DNA of 64,000 nucleotides from Lethocerus indicus (Eukaryota > Arthropoda > Insecta > Hemiptera > Belostomatidae), in NCBI GenBank assembly GCA_019843655.1, contig JACDQD010000006.1, positions 22,648,246 through 22,712,245 on the forward strand, written 5' to 3'. Under the pieces are notes generated by a model. The model was not told the DNA's origin. It saw only the letters and a program-made list of their open reading frames with translations, and made no database searches. Made by a program: the position numbers and the translations under genes. Shown in pieces: positions 48,253-61,642 of this stretch (position 1 is the first letter of the stretch; each line of letters starts with the position of its first letter).

Positions 48253-51200
48253 GATCTGTAACAAAATAATTGTAATTTTCCGTTAAATCAAATTTTAAGA
48301 CACGAGAAATCTTTTAGATACGCCAGAATTGAAAATTTGCCCAATCCGCCAATTATTAGCGATTCTTTTCTACGGCCTACTAGATCCCATACTAGGGTAG
48401 GCCCCGGATAATAACATTAACTGAATACGAGCCTAACAGTTACACCGAAAGATACAAAAGCCCAAACAACGCCTATTCTGAAGTAATGCGACATGCAACA
48501 GGCCCACCGGCCACGACAAGGGTCTTGACGAAATCCGAAAACATTTTAGCAGACGGACAAAATTGAAAAACATTATGTCCAACAATTATGTACTTGTCTT
48601 TCCTAAAATCTGATTAAAATATATTATAAATATAACGTTTTTAGTAGCCTAGTACTCAAACGACAGTCCCTCTATATAACTGAAAGCACGAGGAAACTGC
48701 AGGGATTCATTTCGACTTGGTTTACATTCGAATAAATGCGAAATTAATAATAGAAAGTATTTCTACTAAACGCTAAGTCTGAAAAAGGTTGATAGATTAG
48801 AAATAGGATGGGAGATTAGAACAACGTCATCTAGAGTGGTGAGTAATTGACGCATCATTTTAAATTTCAATTCGCAGTTCGGTCCAAACTGCGTACGCGG
48901 CCGACAATTGCGTAACACGACAAACCGGCCAAATAAAAACTGGCGATGAACGGGACAAATTTTAATATTTGCCGAGTGGCGCTTTTTCGAGTGCACTCGA
49001 GCGTGAGTGGAAGTCTCAAGCCGGCGAATGAAAACTCGTTAATTAACCGGGGAAACCGCGGTCACGTTGAACTGCCCAGCGCCGTTTTAGGCCCTACGGT
49101 CAGTTTCGAGTGCAATGAATGCTGAAAGCGAAAAGCTTGTGTACGTCTCAAACTGGAATTATTTATACGTTCCGTAGGCCGAGATACCCGGCAGCAGAGG
49201 GGAGGCCGAACAATTGGATATCCCCGCCAACGAATTTGTTTCTGACAGCCCACTAATTGCATTGTCGGCTAAATGCAAACGGACACTCCGCCGACAAAAG
49301 GTCACGCAGACAAATATGCCCAACGGACGAACGCAAAAGAAATAATTGTTCCAACGAGTTCGCTGATATTTTTCCTTGTAATGGACTCGCCGGATTAGTA
49401 ATTTAGCAGGCAGAATCGTTTATTTACGGTTTCGATCGAATTATTTGCCGTGAAGTGAAGATTTATTTACAAATCATCCTCGTTAGTGCCTGATGGCTTT
49501 ACACCTCGAGAAAATCTAGGATCCAGTAAAATACAGACATTCTTACAGTTCAAGACTTGTTGAGGTTATTAAGCAGATATCAAATCTACATTATCGATAG
49601 TTGACTAACGAATAAACTTTTGTCTCCTCGGGGCAGTATTAAACTGGTCATTTCCCGTCAAGAATCTTCTGGGCAAGAACGTTCTAACGGACGTTAACTC
49701 CGAGCTGGACACTGTTAATGCATTGGTAGTGTACTGTCTTCTATTGGGCTAGTACGGTTTCAAATCATCAGGAACTTTGCTTTCACAATCGTAGGCAGAC
49801 TATCCATTCAAGAGTTCAAGTAAGTTCAAGAAAATCACACGGGGATCCAGTTTTAATGCCGAGCATTATCTGTAATGGATCGTTGAATAAACATCGTCTA
49901 AAACAGAGAGCAGAGATCTTGTAGAAAATGGTTCTCAACGTTGTAGAACCTGTGTTATGGGACGGCAAGAAGATGATCTGTCCCGGTAATCTACTATTTG
50001 TACCCGCATTTTGGAAATGGCAGGATAGTTGGTTGGGATTGGTGAGGTTGCTGTCGATTCAGTTGAAATATTATTAGGAAATTTTCGAAAACGAAATTTG
50101 TAATAGCGTACTGTGTGGCAAAACATTCGGCCGCCGACTACACTGATCAACTGGGACTTTCGACATATGACACGAGGAGCGATATACGATGATTACCTGG
50201 CATATATCCGTATCTAAACTGTACCAGGAACTGTTGGAGTATGCCATTTTTGCCTTGGCCGTAGACAACACTGGGGGCGTAGAGAACCGGGCGAGCGGAA
50301 GACGCGGACTGAAGCTTGGAGATGTCAAGCTCCGGACATCAATAGAAACTAATTTGGTCGCGTTTACCAGGGTCAACGAGATTGCCATCCGCGCCCGGGT
50401 TAAAGCCTCAATTAGAACGATTCTTCATTATATTGGACCTTGTAAAGCCCACAACTTAACATTGAATATCTAGCCGTAAAAAGGAAATTAAACATTCCCT
50501 CGGTATCCAATAATTGAGAAAATATTAACGAGTGAACCGAGTTCAATAGGTTTGTCTTCAAAAGAACTTCGCCCTGCAGATACATACAATGACAAACACC
50601 ATATGAATCAGTTGCACTACCGTGTGGTATATATTTAAACCAATGTTTCCCAAATTGCAGTTCGCGGACAGGAAATGGTCCTCAAACTTAGTAGGTTCTT
50701 AAAAGGTAGACCCTTAGGAGGTTGCCGAGTCGAAAATAGATCACTACAGGGAAACTCGGTCAGTTCGCTGGTTCTTTGAGCCTGAGACCGTTCTCAGACA
50801 ACATTTCACGGCAACGTGTTCAGACAAGTCGGAGCTTTTCACATCGATCCACTATCTTCTTACAAGTGGATTACAGTTTTTCCTCCGCCCTCCCCCCTAC
50901 AACAGTCAGCAGGCGGCGCCTCCATCCAACGTCAGGGGCGCTTTTCTCAGAAACGAAGAAAAGTATCTCTTGACGAAGATTCTCCTGACGCTAGCGCCCC
51001 CCCTGAGGGTGGCGCGGTGTTGCACTCGACTAAAGTTCGTTTGTTGCACGACCACCGTGACGTTAGCGACCCACTGAGTGTTTCGTGAATGGAACTATGC
51101 AAATTAGTCCCTCTGAAAGTGTGCCATTTAAAATTATACCCTGATTGTAAAACGCTTCAATAGCGCCTCTGAAAATAGCTTCACGAACTAAAATAATAAA

Positions 51201-52725
51201 AAATGTGATATTTTATCTCAATCGACAAATGATCTATGGGCATATCACTATGTATGGTTTTATAAATAATAGAAAGAAAGCCATTAACCGGACATGTTTA
51301 GTACCGACGAATAGTCACGGCAAAGCATATAACCGTGGAGAAAATTGCATGATTCAAGGGGTAAAACTCGATGATATCTTAATTCGTGCAAACCTACTGC
51401 AAATTTTTATGACAGCTCGGATAATCGGTTTCGTTCGCGATAGTGAATTTATGTCTCGTTCCAAAAAAAATGTCTTAAATAAGGTAGAAAAAAAGCAAAA
51501 AAAAGAAGACAGAGCCGAACAGTTGGACAGACGGCCGATGAGATAAAGTACGAGTAAAAAATAAATAATTTTAGTTTGCTCGTAATGTCAGGGTGGGGCG
51601 CTATTAAAGGTCGCAGGTGAACTCGGGCCCTTTAGAGCTCAATTGGCCAGAGTCAAAAGCCCCCCCACCCAAACGCGATGGTTTCCTCGTATTTTGACAA
51701 AAAAGGTATCGCCGTAAATGGTATATGAAAGAATTCAACAATGAGGGAAGCTTCACGGCTTGCGACTCCATATTTGTACTCAAAACATCTTGGTATTTCT
51801 GCCGACCTCCAGTGAAGTTGACCTGAATATACCAAAAACGCGCACATCTAAAGAGATTTTCAGTACCGATTTATCCAATATACCCGGAGAAGATACCCGG
51901 ATGCCGAGGTCGCGTTATTTGTATAAATTAACCAATAGACAACAACAAAGATTTTCAAATTTAGAAACGGAATAATTTTGAGCTAAAATACAAATATTTG
52001 GGAAATTGAGGACCCACTCACATTTACCAATCCTTGCGTAATGATCGAGAAATTACAAAGCCCATCATCATATCCTCAAGGTGGGGTAGCACCTATCTCC
52101 ACAGAATTTTTTTTTCTCTGCAAAAAACGTATTTTATTTTATATTCTGCTGTCCCTGAGCTTAGCCCAGCCGTCGAGATTAGCGGTGAAAATTAGAATGA
52201 ATTACGCGACCAGCCATTAACCGAGGGAGTCAGGGGCCGGTATTATCTAATTACCCGTGGGGCAAATTAATGGCGGAGGGGCGGAGAAAAAAACGACGGC
52301 CGCAAGAAAGGATTCCCGGATGCACAACGCAACACTAAACGAATTAGCGCCGCTGCGCTGTCCCATAAATTACGGGGGCCTATCAGTGTCGAAACGCTGT
52401 AATTGCTGTAAAACGGGCACAACCGATGGTTTAGAAAAGAAAAAAAACATGCAGGGATGATTCAATTCTGTTCCTGATCAGTTTTACGGACCGGTGACCC
52501 TTTTCGGTTACGCAACCTTCGGCTAACTTCCGTCAGCTCGCCGCTATCGATTTCTAGATTTTAACTGTAATATTATTACTCCGGACTCTGACCCGAATAG
52601 CCGCCGTCCTATTATCGTCCTTTACACGTATAAATATCGAATCGATTCCCTCCTAAGTCGGCGTTCCGACCTCCTCAAAACGAGTCACAACTTTAGAACC
52701 GTCTTAGGACATCACCTATCTCCAC

Positions 52726-52760
52726 TAGTCCGGTTTCGGCTTCTCGCCATCTTCGGTAAT
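52726..52760. mobile_element. Fragment of the palindromic MITE family
   Basis: TAGTCCGGTTTCGGC followed by TTCTCGCCATCTTCGGTA matches, with about three differences, the arm at 56950-56980 in copy 3. The rest of the element is not recognisable here. Confidence 0.5.
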
Positions 52761-55700
52761 TAATTTAGAATTGTCTAGTATAGACTTTATGTAAATGCTT
52801 AGCGTACGATCTCGATTCCTAATTGAAAAAAATGCGTAAACGAATTTTATTGAAATTTGAAGCTATGATGTAAACTCTGTTACTTGATAGTATAGTAAAA
52901 GTGTTGACCCAATGCTTTATCCGCGGTCGACCTCCAAAAACGTCCTTTTTTTCTATTAATGTTTATGTTAACCGGTGCAGTACTGATTGAACAAATGCAT
53001 CGTGTTCGGTTCTTAATAGTACATTTCATAGTGTGGACAATGTTTAAAAGACGACACTGTCAACCCCATGACGCGTTACGACGTTCTCTGATCGTCCATG
53101 AAAGTTTTTCTCTAACGGATTTGGGACGGGGTACGCGGAAGAGCTGAAATGGGAGTTACGCTTTTAGTTTTGAAAAAATAACGGGGAAGAGAAAAAACAT
53201 TTAGTAATTTCCGGTCCTTTTTACAATTTCCGTGGACGCTATTATTATAACAAATGTCGGACTGCGAACAGAGAAACACTTTTTGACGAATCGCTTTGAC
53301 TGTCCAAGAACTAAATGCGTCACCGTATTATATTCGAGTTTCAGCACTGTAAGGACGATTAGCAACCTCAAAACTCTAATGGGGCTCTGTACTCGACTCC
53401 AGAAGCGCCTCTTGTGATTAAGTCAAAGTCACGCTCTTAGTTCACTCCGCTAGGTGCACATGCTTAAAGTGATGACGGGAACGAAGGGAAGGAGTAATGA
53501 AGGAGAAACCAGAGCCGCCGGTGACTTGAGTCCTTAGAACGACGTAACTCCGCGATGTATATTTTAATACTTGTTGTTTCCCTAAACTTGAAATTTAATA
53601 GGATGATTGATTGGCAAATCAAAGTAAAGCAAAATTAAATAACAAAACATAAGAAAAACGATAAGAACGAGAGGCTCCACCTGAATATTGGCTCGACGGC
53701 TCGTTTAAATTTTCTTTCGCGTGAAATAATAAATTTGTAAATGAAAACCTAGGACTCTCCAGTCTGTTCTCGATCCTGGGACGTAAGGTGAGATATTTTG
53801 TGAAGGAAGTGGAAGGAAGTGTGTGTTCCTCACTGGTCGAACGAGGCCGGGTCGAGAGCGACCACTTTGAACTTGCCCTTTCTCAACGCCCCCCGCCTCC
53901 CACCCAACAAACACTTCGATTCTGTTCTCTACTTTTATCGAAAACTCAAGAATAATGTCCGCCTACAGCGGCCGGTATCGACCGGGCGGCTCCTTCTACT
54001 GTGTGTTCCTGAATCCTTTGTACCGGTACTCGAAAAAAATGTAATATATTTGATTCCAAATTGAAACTATACAGGTCGAAAATATTAAGGAAAACCTACT
54101 ATTTCTCCGACCTCACCCTATATACAGATCTTGAAGTCATACAAAAAAAATAACGAATTCACAGAGGAAACATAAACTTCCGCACAAAAAAAAAAGTCAC
54201 TGAGTAATGCAGGACCCACAGGAGATATACCATGTACAGTTCTAAATATTTAAGAAATGTCTATATTTTTCATAAAGACATATTAGATCATAAAGTGGGT
54301 ATCAGGTTGCTCCACTGGTGCTCCCCAAATTACACTCTGAAAAATCTCATTTTATCGGCTTTTAAATTTAGCCGTTAATGGACACATATACGCTAACAGT
54401 TTTTATAAATACGTTAGATGACATTGAACAAACCCTACCATCTATGTTTGCTGGTGGAACATACTCCGCATTTCGTGCAATTGGCAATTACAACCAATAG
54501 AAGAGCGGAAACTTGAAGTGTGGAAATATCGGAGCCGGAAATGAATCCAGTTGACATATTTCTGGAAAAGCGTCCTTCGGGGCAACCAATCGCTTTACCG
54601 AAGACAAATCAATAATCAAATGAGGTAATACATTATTCATACGCTAGTCAAACGGCATCTACAATACCCGTCTAGAAATTGGGTCTAATATAATTAATAG
54701 AAATATTGAATTTTTGCCAAAACCGTTATTAATCTGAAACCTGTTTCAATAACTTATATTCAATGTAAATTGACGTGATTTTCATATTTTTATAGATTAG
54801 TGCGATTTTCATGACTGCACACTGATCTTCTTTAATTTTCAGTATATCGACCAAATTTGGCGATTTCTAAAATTGCAGCCAATTGAAATTTATATTCATA
54901 GATTTTGAGTTTCTAGTCCATAGAATGAATTATTCTATTAATCAATGTTTATGGGCAACGCAGCACAAAGGCCTGTATCAATTATAATTGGCCTTTTAAT
55001 GCTTTATCGAGACGAATAATTCTAAAAGAGAAATACATGAACGGGTATACAATTAAATGAAATTGGAACAGTGGTACGATAGAGCTATATAAAGGGTAGC
55101 TTACTGGGAGGGCCCGGACCAGATAGAGAGCGCCAGCATATAAAGTGAAATAATATTCCCGATATTATTTTAATTAGTAATTATTATTATATATTTAAAA
55201 CTAAATATGTTTGTTTTCGGGTTGAGAATAAAAAGAAAATTTAATTAACGAAGTCGTAAATGTTCATCTGTATGAACGACCTGTTTTTATTATTTCCATA
55301 AATCAGGCAGCAGATGCAAGACAAAAAATCACCTATGCACAACATCTTAAACAAAAACTAAAATAGTATAATACGGATTGTTCGAACAGGAAGAATTAGA
55401 ACCAAATTCGTGTCAACGACTCAATATTTCTAGAGAAAAATATCGAAATCGTCCATTACAAAACTAAATCCAGGAGGAGGACTAAACCAAACACTGGCGA
55501 ACCAAAAAACAGTTAAATCATAAATTACATTCCGTTATTATAACGCCACCGATGCTGTCGCAGAATGAAATATGCAAAAAGGTAATTAAAATGGCGTTAG
55601 TGGAGGCGGAAGAAAATAAAGTTATTCATAACAAATAATGCATACTCACTGTTACCGGAAGCTGAAGAGTCGGCGAACAACACAAGAATGGAAGATCTAC

Positions 55701-55829
55701 GCGTAACTAGAGAGGGGGAGACGTCGGAGCGCACTTGGTCAATATACAGAGAAATCCTCTAATAAAGTCTTTTTTCCTCGACAAAAATATATTTTATATT
55801 TCCGGAGATGTTTACTATATATGTATACG

Positions 55830-55970
55830 ATCTGACGGGAGGTTCAAGGGCTGAGGGGCCTGGGGGGACAGCAGTCGCCCCACCTGAGGGATGTCTTCTG
55901 CGAAGGGCTGTTTCGCGTCTTGAACGCCAGACTGTACATGTGGCCGGCCACCTCACTCCTCCATACCATC
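55830..55970. other. GC-rich island, possible exon
   Basis: A GC-rich ~140-bp patch in AT-rich surroundings that is open on both strands. In one minus frame it reads MYSLAFKTRNSPSQKTSL, then RWGDCCPPRPLSP and a stop. I do not recognise the peptide and can link no partner exon, so it may equally be regulatory or chance. Confidence 0.2.
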
Positions 55971-56092
55971 AACCGCACAACACATTCCTAACGGCACAAA
56001 ATTAAAAACAGAACATCATACATATCCAGTTTAACACAATATAATATAAAACATAACATAATATATATCCAGTTTTATATATCCTGTTTTGT

Positions 56093-56503
56093 GGTCTGCG
56101 AGGAGTTGGAATACCGTAGATTTCGCGTGTCTCTGTCTCCTCTCGTCGGTTCGGTCTTTTGCTAGACCGGTTTCGGCTGTTCCTGATATTGTGTTTTTGG
56201 GGGATTTTGTTTGTCTTCTGCGGAATGCGGAAATGTACTTAATTAAAGTTAAGTACCCCTAAACTCAAACAAGACAAACAAAATCCCCCAAAAACACAAT
56301 AACAAGACACGCATATATACACACGTGACAAACAGACAACCACCACAGTACAAGTGACAGTGACAGTGCAGCGAGGATGCCCGAAAAACACCCGAAGTGC
56401 CAAAAGTACCAAACACCGCTACTGAAGATGTCGAGCAGCCGAAACCGGTCTAGCAAAATACCAAACCAGGGAGAGGAGGAAAACACTCAAAATCTACGGC
56501 ATC
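56093..56503. mobile_element. Palindromic MITE-like element, copy 2
   Basis: Carries the family's left sequence (gtggtctgcgaggagttgg, AATACCGTAGATTTCG at 56110) and the inverted right end aaaatctacggcat. Inside, 56189-56217 and 56271-56299 are perfect 29-bp reverse complements around an inner palindrome (GTACTTAATTAAAGTTAAGTAC split at 56235-56240 and 56251-56256). It is a nested foldback. No coding capacity. Confidence 0.75.
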
Positions 56504-56857
56504 ATACTCATCCCTTTAATAAATAGGCGACGAATATATCTTAAATATTTATTAACGAAATTTTCATTCAAATTGTGCATACAGTATTGATACTGAATTG
56601 ATATAGAAGCCTTACATCTAATATCTCAAATAAAATAGATTACAATTACGACTTTTAGCAATCGTAATTAATGATGATTTCTGGTTAATCAAAATTCCTC
56701 TTCTATATTCTTCTATATTTATTATTAAACATCATAAGCGTTACTATCAAAGAAAAATTGAGTTTTCGGTCTTTTCATAGTAGTTGCCATTTAGTACTAA
56801 CCGGTTGATTCATCGAATTCATGCGATCCCGCTTTTCGTCCAACTGATAATTTTACT

Positions 56858-57140
56858 AGTTTAACGTACCTGTTTTGCAGTCCGCGAGGGGTTGGAATAT
56901 CGTAGATTTGTTGTTTCTGCCTCCTCTCGCTGGTCTCGGTCTTTTGCTAGACCGGTTTCGGCTGCTCGCCATCTTCAGTAGCGGTCTTGGGATACCCAAC
57001 AGTGCAGTGAGGATGCCCGAAAAACGTCCTAAGTGCCAATAGTGACTAACACCGCTACTGAAGATGGCGAGCGGCCGAAACCGGTCTAGCAAAAGACCGA
57101 GACCAGCGAGAGGAGACAGAAACACGACAAATCTATGATA
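56858..57140. mobile_element. Palindromic MITE-like element, copy 3
   Basis: The best-preserved arms of the family: 56902-56984 and 57052-57138 are near-perfect reverse complements (about 83 bp), including GGTCTTTTGCTAGACCGG on the left and GGTCTAGCAAAAGACC on the right. The ~67-bp loop contains the family block GATGCCCGAAAAACG. The left flank gtttaacgtacctgttttg matches copy 1. Confidence 0.8.
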
Positions 57141-57214
57141 ATTTGACGTATGAAATTGAACTGTGTACTCTAATTACACATTACATGTTAGGGCCTCAAA
57201 AACAGTAATCTTAA

Positions 57215-57220
<6 letters not shown>

Positions 57221-57272
<52 letters not shown>

Positions 57273-57285
57273 TATTTATTTATTT
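57221..57285. repeat. (AT)n microsatellite with TTTA tail
   Basis: 24 AT units at 57221-57268, followed by TTTA repeats. Confidence 0.95.
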
Positions 57286-58889
57286 ATCAACTTTAGATTT
57301 GATTGAAAATGATGTTGCAATTAACAAATAATTTTACAATTTGACACAATTCACATACGATAGAGTCGTTATTAATTCTTTGTTCAAGCTTATATCGGCC
57401 TAAGCAGAATTGCACTATATAAATACTGAAGTAAAAAATGTATTGTTCCATATTTCCGGATTATATATGTCGGCCTTATATCTGCATTTTATTTGGATGC
57501 ATTTATTTTAGAATGAATTTCATTACTGCAATTACAGGAATAACCACTTAGCAACTTTTGGGCCAGTAATTCTGTCATTCTCCTTAGTCATTATTCACTA
57601 AAATATTTCAGAAACCTGTAATTAATAATCTTTTGAGTAAACGATATTTTCCCGATTCGCAACGGCTGTAGTTCGCTGTTTAGTTAACAGGTGACGATTG
57701 ACCTCGGTGCCTGGACGTGAATAGAAAATACGGCGCTACTGATACTAAACCGCAATTCTTCCGTACGTTCCTGTACAGTATTAAAGGGGCTCTAATTATT
57801 CGGCAGAATTCAGTTTGAGTACAATTAAACAGATAGATGGAAGAGGGCATCATTTTAGCAATTAAAATTAGAATATTAACATAATTAATTTTGGTTAAAA
57901 AGACAATAAAACTCATCAAGAAATAATTAATCAAAAGACGTGGAAATACAAATTTCATTAATGGCAAACATATATTTTCATACAAATTTAATAAAATGTA
58001 TACGAATAACGAATTGATATAGCAAATCATAGTGTTCTAAATATATAGGTATAGCAATATAGTGTTCTAAACCAATACAAATTCGTGACATTCACAAGGC
58101 CAACACTTTAACAATAACTTTAACACGGAGTTGCAAACATGTTGTCGGTATTCAGTAGACTGTTTGGTTCTCAAATAGATTGTTTATAAAAGAATACTAT
58201 GTATTCGCTCCTCTATAGGATTCATTAGTATATTAGCCTGTCATCATAAGCTCTTGCAGGAAGCAAAAGTAAGAAAAGTAATTATGTCGGACAAACTAGG
58301 AAAAGATATAATATTTAGGGGAGGGGTGGAAATAGGTTTCCTAACTTAAATACCTATTATTGAATAAATCGTAAATGAGCGTTCACCCACTTTCCAACTG
58401 CTTCATTTTCACATATCCCTAATCTACCTCGGGCAGTAGAATCAAACGTAAGCCACAAAATTCTTCCAGCGGATCTCCGCTATTGACGGTCGCAATACAA
58501 CAATTGTAATTGTCAAATAACTTATTTCAAACTGGGTATACACTACATTCAGTACACTGAACAAATATAATTCTCCTTTCAGAAAGGTACCTCACCGGGC
58601 TTCCTCGTAAATCGAAACAACTTAAAATAGGCCCGAAATCGATTCGTTCTGCTAGATAAGAGAAAACCGACCATAAATAAAGATCGGTCCGCGGGGTTTA
58701 GTCTCGACCTACCGGCATAAGGTAAGGCGACCGTTAAAATCTAACCAAGAAATTATTCCCATAAGAATTATTCCAGTTAATATAATTTATTCCAAGCGAG
58801 TATATTTTTCGGTTACTCAATTTCGACACCACCGACAGAATAATTTACCAGATTCAGAATTGTAAAACAAAACTGTGATATCTACTTAC
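57286..58889. other. Non-coding, no gene recognised
   Basis: AT-rich. The 116-codon minus frame at 57680-58030 has no recognisable domain. Confidence 0.45.
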
Positions 58890-58929
58890 GTCAAAGGCCC
58901 CTGGAGTCGGAGAGAAGTGGCGTGCTCGT

Positions 58930-59040
58930 GACCCCCCTCTCTCGTTCTCTCTCACTCCCTCTCGCTCTCTCTCACTCTCTCCTTCCCTCCCTCTCCTCTC
59001 CCTCTCTTTCCCTCTCCCTCTTTCTCTCTCTCTCTCCCTC
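58930..59040. repeat. (CT)n-rich low-complexity tract
   Basis: Interrupted CTCT/CCCTCT repeats over about 110 bp; the complement is GAGA-rich. Confidence 0.9.
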
Positions 59041-59051
59041 ACGGTTGGGCG

Positions 59052-59080
<29 letters not shown>
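59052..59080. repeat. (GT)n microsatellite
   Basis: An uninterrupted GT run of about 29 bases, right after the CT tract. Confidence 0.95.
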
Positions 59081-59085
<5 letters not shown>

Positions 59086-59330
59086 AGGGTGGGGGAGAGA
59101 GCCTGGCTCCCGTCCTGAGACACACTGGGCCCCGACTCGGAAGGGTCGCCACCCCCTCTACCTATACCTCTACCTATTGATCGTGAGGCGAGGGGCGCAG
59201 GCCCCCGCCCCCGGCCACCGCCTCCGCCACCGCCCCCACACAAATGGCGCCAAACCACACAGTCTCACACTACCCAGGAAAGAGGACGCCCGACCTTTCA
59301 TAGTTCTTCGGGCCCTATCCGTTTGAAACC

Positions 59331-60841
59331 ATTTGCATCCGTCGTCGGGGATTCGGAGAATCACTTCTATAATAATACAGTACAAATTGTTGTCATTGAA
59401 CAATAATAATACTAATATATGGATTGAATCCTATTCATTCCGGAGAGTTAGAAATATTTTCACTTCTCCCTCACATGACACAAGGCACACACGCCGAGAA
59501 TACAAACTAAAAAGAATAATAACAACGGTATGGATATGTATCAGTACAGCTTAATGCTCTCCCTGGAAACGTGCCCCGCTACTTATCGCAGGGATCCTTG
59601 TGTCCTACAGTATCCTTCAGATAAAGTTGCCTTATTTGAACTGAACTAGCCTCAACCTTCAATTATCCGGCTTCAGTTATCTAATCTATTTTGCGTATCC
59701 TAGGTTTCAGATTTATCCTGTCTTTTCAGAGTCTCAAGACCTCACATTTAAACGAAACGATTTTAATGCTGGCCTGCCACTCTTGTAGTTATAAAGGATT
59801 TTGTTCAATGTTATATATTGGTGAATTGTTTTGCATGTTGGGTGGAGTTAAGTAGAGCTGGGCGCATACCAGTGAGTCAGCTGTATGGATTTGGACAAAT
59901 ACAAGTCCAACAACTCTTGCGAGGAGCAAGTTAGTACCGGCGGACGGTGGATTTTGCTGATGGAGATATCTATAGCTACCTGAGATCCGTCCAGTTTGAC
60001 GGCACAGATCATGGTACAATTGAGGACCATGGTCATTTTATGGTATTAAGTGATTTAGTATACCAATTTAGAAAGAGGTTCCGTTGAATAATAAATTCGG
60101 ATTAATTATCAATTCATTCGGGACTGAGCTTGACAAAGTGGCGAGATGCTTGAGGAAGCATCGCATTGGCGAAACATTCCGCAACCGAAAGGGCTACTAT
60201 CCAAGTATGGAAGTATGCGGTGAGCTACAAAAGCTAAAATGAAAGTTGTTTGATAAATTTATTTGATTAATTTAAAGAAGGAAAAACTTTGAAATAGTAG
60301 GTAGTTTTTAATTTTTAAATAAAATAACTTGGAGGATAAGTCACTAGCACGACAATCGGGTTGGTTCACGTCTATCGTATTAAAATACCATGTGACTAAG
60401 CTCGCAGATTTAACTTCGGGGTAACAGCTGCCCAAACGCCTATGGAAAGCGAGTGGGCAAAATGGTATCGCTACGGGCGTGTATGCGTTAAACCTTTAAT
60501 TAAAGAAGCGTCCCCTGTTACACTTAGTCTTAGTGACACTAAGAGCTTCGTGGCTTAGACAGAATGTCGGTAACTAGAAACTGCCATAAGCGTTGCAAGG
60601 AAAATCAAAAATGTCGTGGAGTTGGCACATCAATACATGGCCGACCCGGTAGACATATTATTTACAACTAGAGAATCACCTAAGACTCTCGTAGCAATAA
60701 AAAAAATATCCATTCAAAAGATAACTATCTTAATAACTGCTATATACTATCCTTTTCTTTTTTCAAGATGCCTTACCTACATGATACGTTTACTTCACTT
60801 TCTTCATTGTTAAACATATCGACTCTAAGCAGAATATTATT

Positions 60842-60900
<59 letters not shown>

Positions 60901-61642
60901 TTATATATTATGACGATTAAATTCGCCACCTGATCAGGCTCAACTACTAAAATACTCCCTCAAAACCGATAAACTACTTAACAAAAAACTGGTGTAATGA
61001 CAGCAAAATGATCATCCCACTAACCCTCCCAGACCCCCAATATAATCCTAGACAACTGTTCAATCTGACAAATTTATAATATTATTTATATGTCCTCTTC
61101 TTGTTTTCTAGTAGTTTGAAATAAATAAGTCAATCGGCTTGGAAGGGACATCTTACTGAGAATTAATTATACCTATAAACCTACAATAATAATAATAACC
61201 TACTGTATAACAATTATACAGTACCTGAACAATGTCCTAATCTAATTATAGATGTTAATAAATACAAAGAAGAATATAAGGGTTCTTTTCAATTATGTAA
61301 TCAAAAGGCATCATAATAAAAATTCAATAACTGTTAATATATAACTGATGATTTTTATAAAATTATTAATTCTAGTTCTTAAACTGGAAACCTATCTGAT
61401 GAATAATGATGGCAGCATGGAGTAAAGAAATTTTTAATACATCAAGAAGCATTAACAATAGAAATATATAAGTAGTATTGAACTGTCTTATATCAATAAA
61501 CTATTAGATGGGGACTTGGTGAGGAAGTTGAAATAAAAGACAAGAGTTTATACTGTTATTATCTATAAAGTATTTTATATATATAAAACATATTATTATG
61601 GTCTTCAGTTATATAATGGTGAATCTTCAATGAGAAACAGAA
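59331..61642. other. Intergenic between ChT upstream region and torsin activator
   Basis: No supported gene. The minus frame 59848-60036 (MTMVLNCTMICAVKLDGSQ) is followed by a possible donor but has no recognised homology. An (AT)n run lies at 60847-60896. Confidence 0.45.
60847..60896. repeat. (AT)n microsatellite
   Basis: 25 uninterrupted AT units. Confidence 0.95.

Larger units (their letters stand above)
48256..56092. other. Non-coding region upstream of ChT coding exons
   Basis: Probably contains the ChT 5' non-coding intron, since exon 1 has an acceptor at 48256-48257. No supported gene. The 113-codon frame at 51205-51546 and the basic frames near 50189-51088 show no domain. A MITE fragment lies at 52726-52760 and a GC-rich island at 55830-55970. 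Confidence 0.45.
58890..59330 (-). promoter_or_regulatory. Candidate 5' non-coding exon/promoter region (possibly of ChT)
   Basis: On the minus strand a good donor GTAAGT starts at 58889, right after a GC-rich stretch. Further upstream come (GA)n (complement of the CT tract 58930-59040), (AC)n (complement of 59052-59080) and a GC/glycine-codon-rich island (59170-59250). Because ChT exon 1 begins with an acceptor, a distant 5' untranslated exon is needed and this is the best candidate I see. The Gly/His-rich frame at 58854-59258 is microsatellite translation. Inference only. Confidence 0.25.

Noticed and set aside
51205..51546. 113-codon frame with a basic C-terminus
   Set aside because: No recognised motif; the Lys-rich end derives from A-rich sequence.
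58854..59258. 134-codon Gly/His/Arg-rich minus frame (and its plus counterpart at 58922-59326)
   Set aside because: Translates GC-rich, (AC)n and (GA)n low-complexity DNA; a composition artefact.
59848..60036. Minus frame starting MTMVLNCTMICAVKLDGSQ with a following GTAGCT
   Set aside because: Reads somewhat protein-like but has no recognised family, no partner exon and a weak donor; not enough to call a gene.
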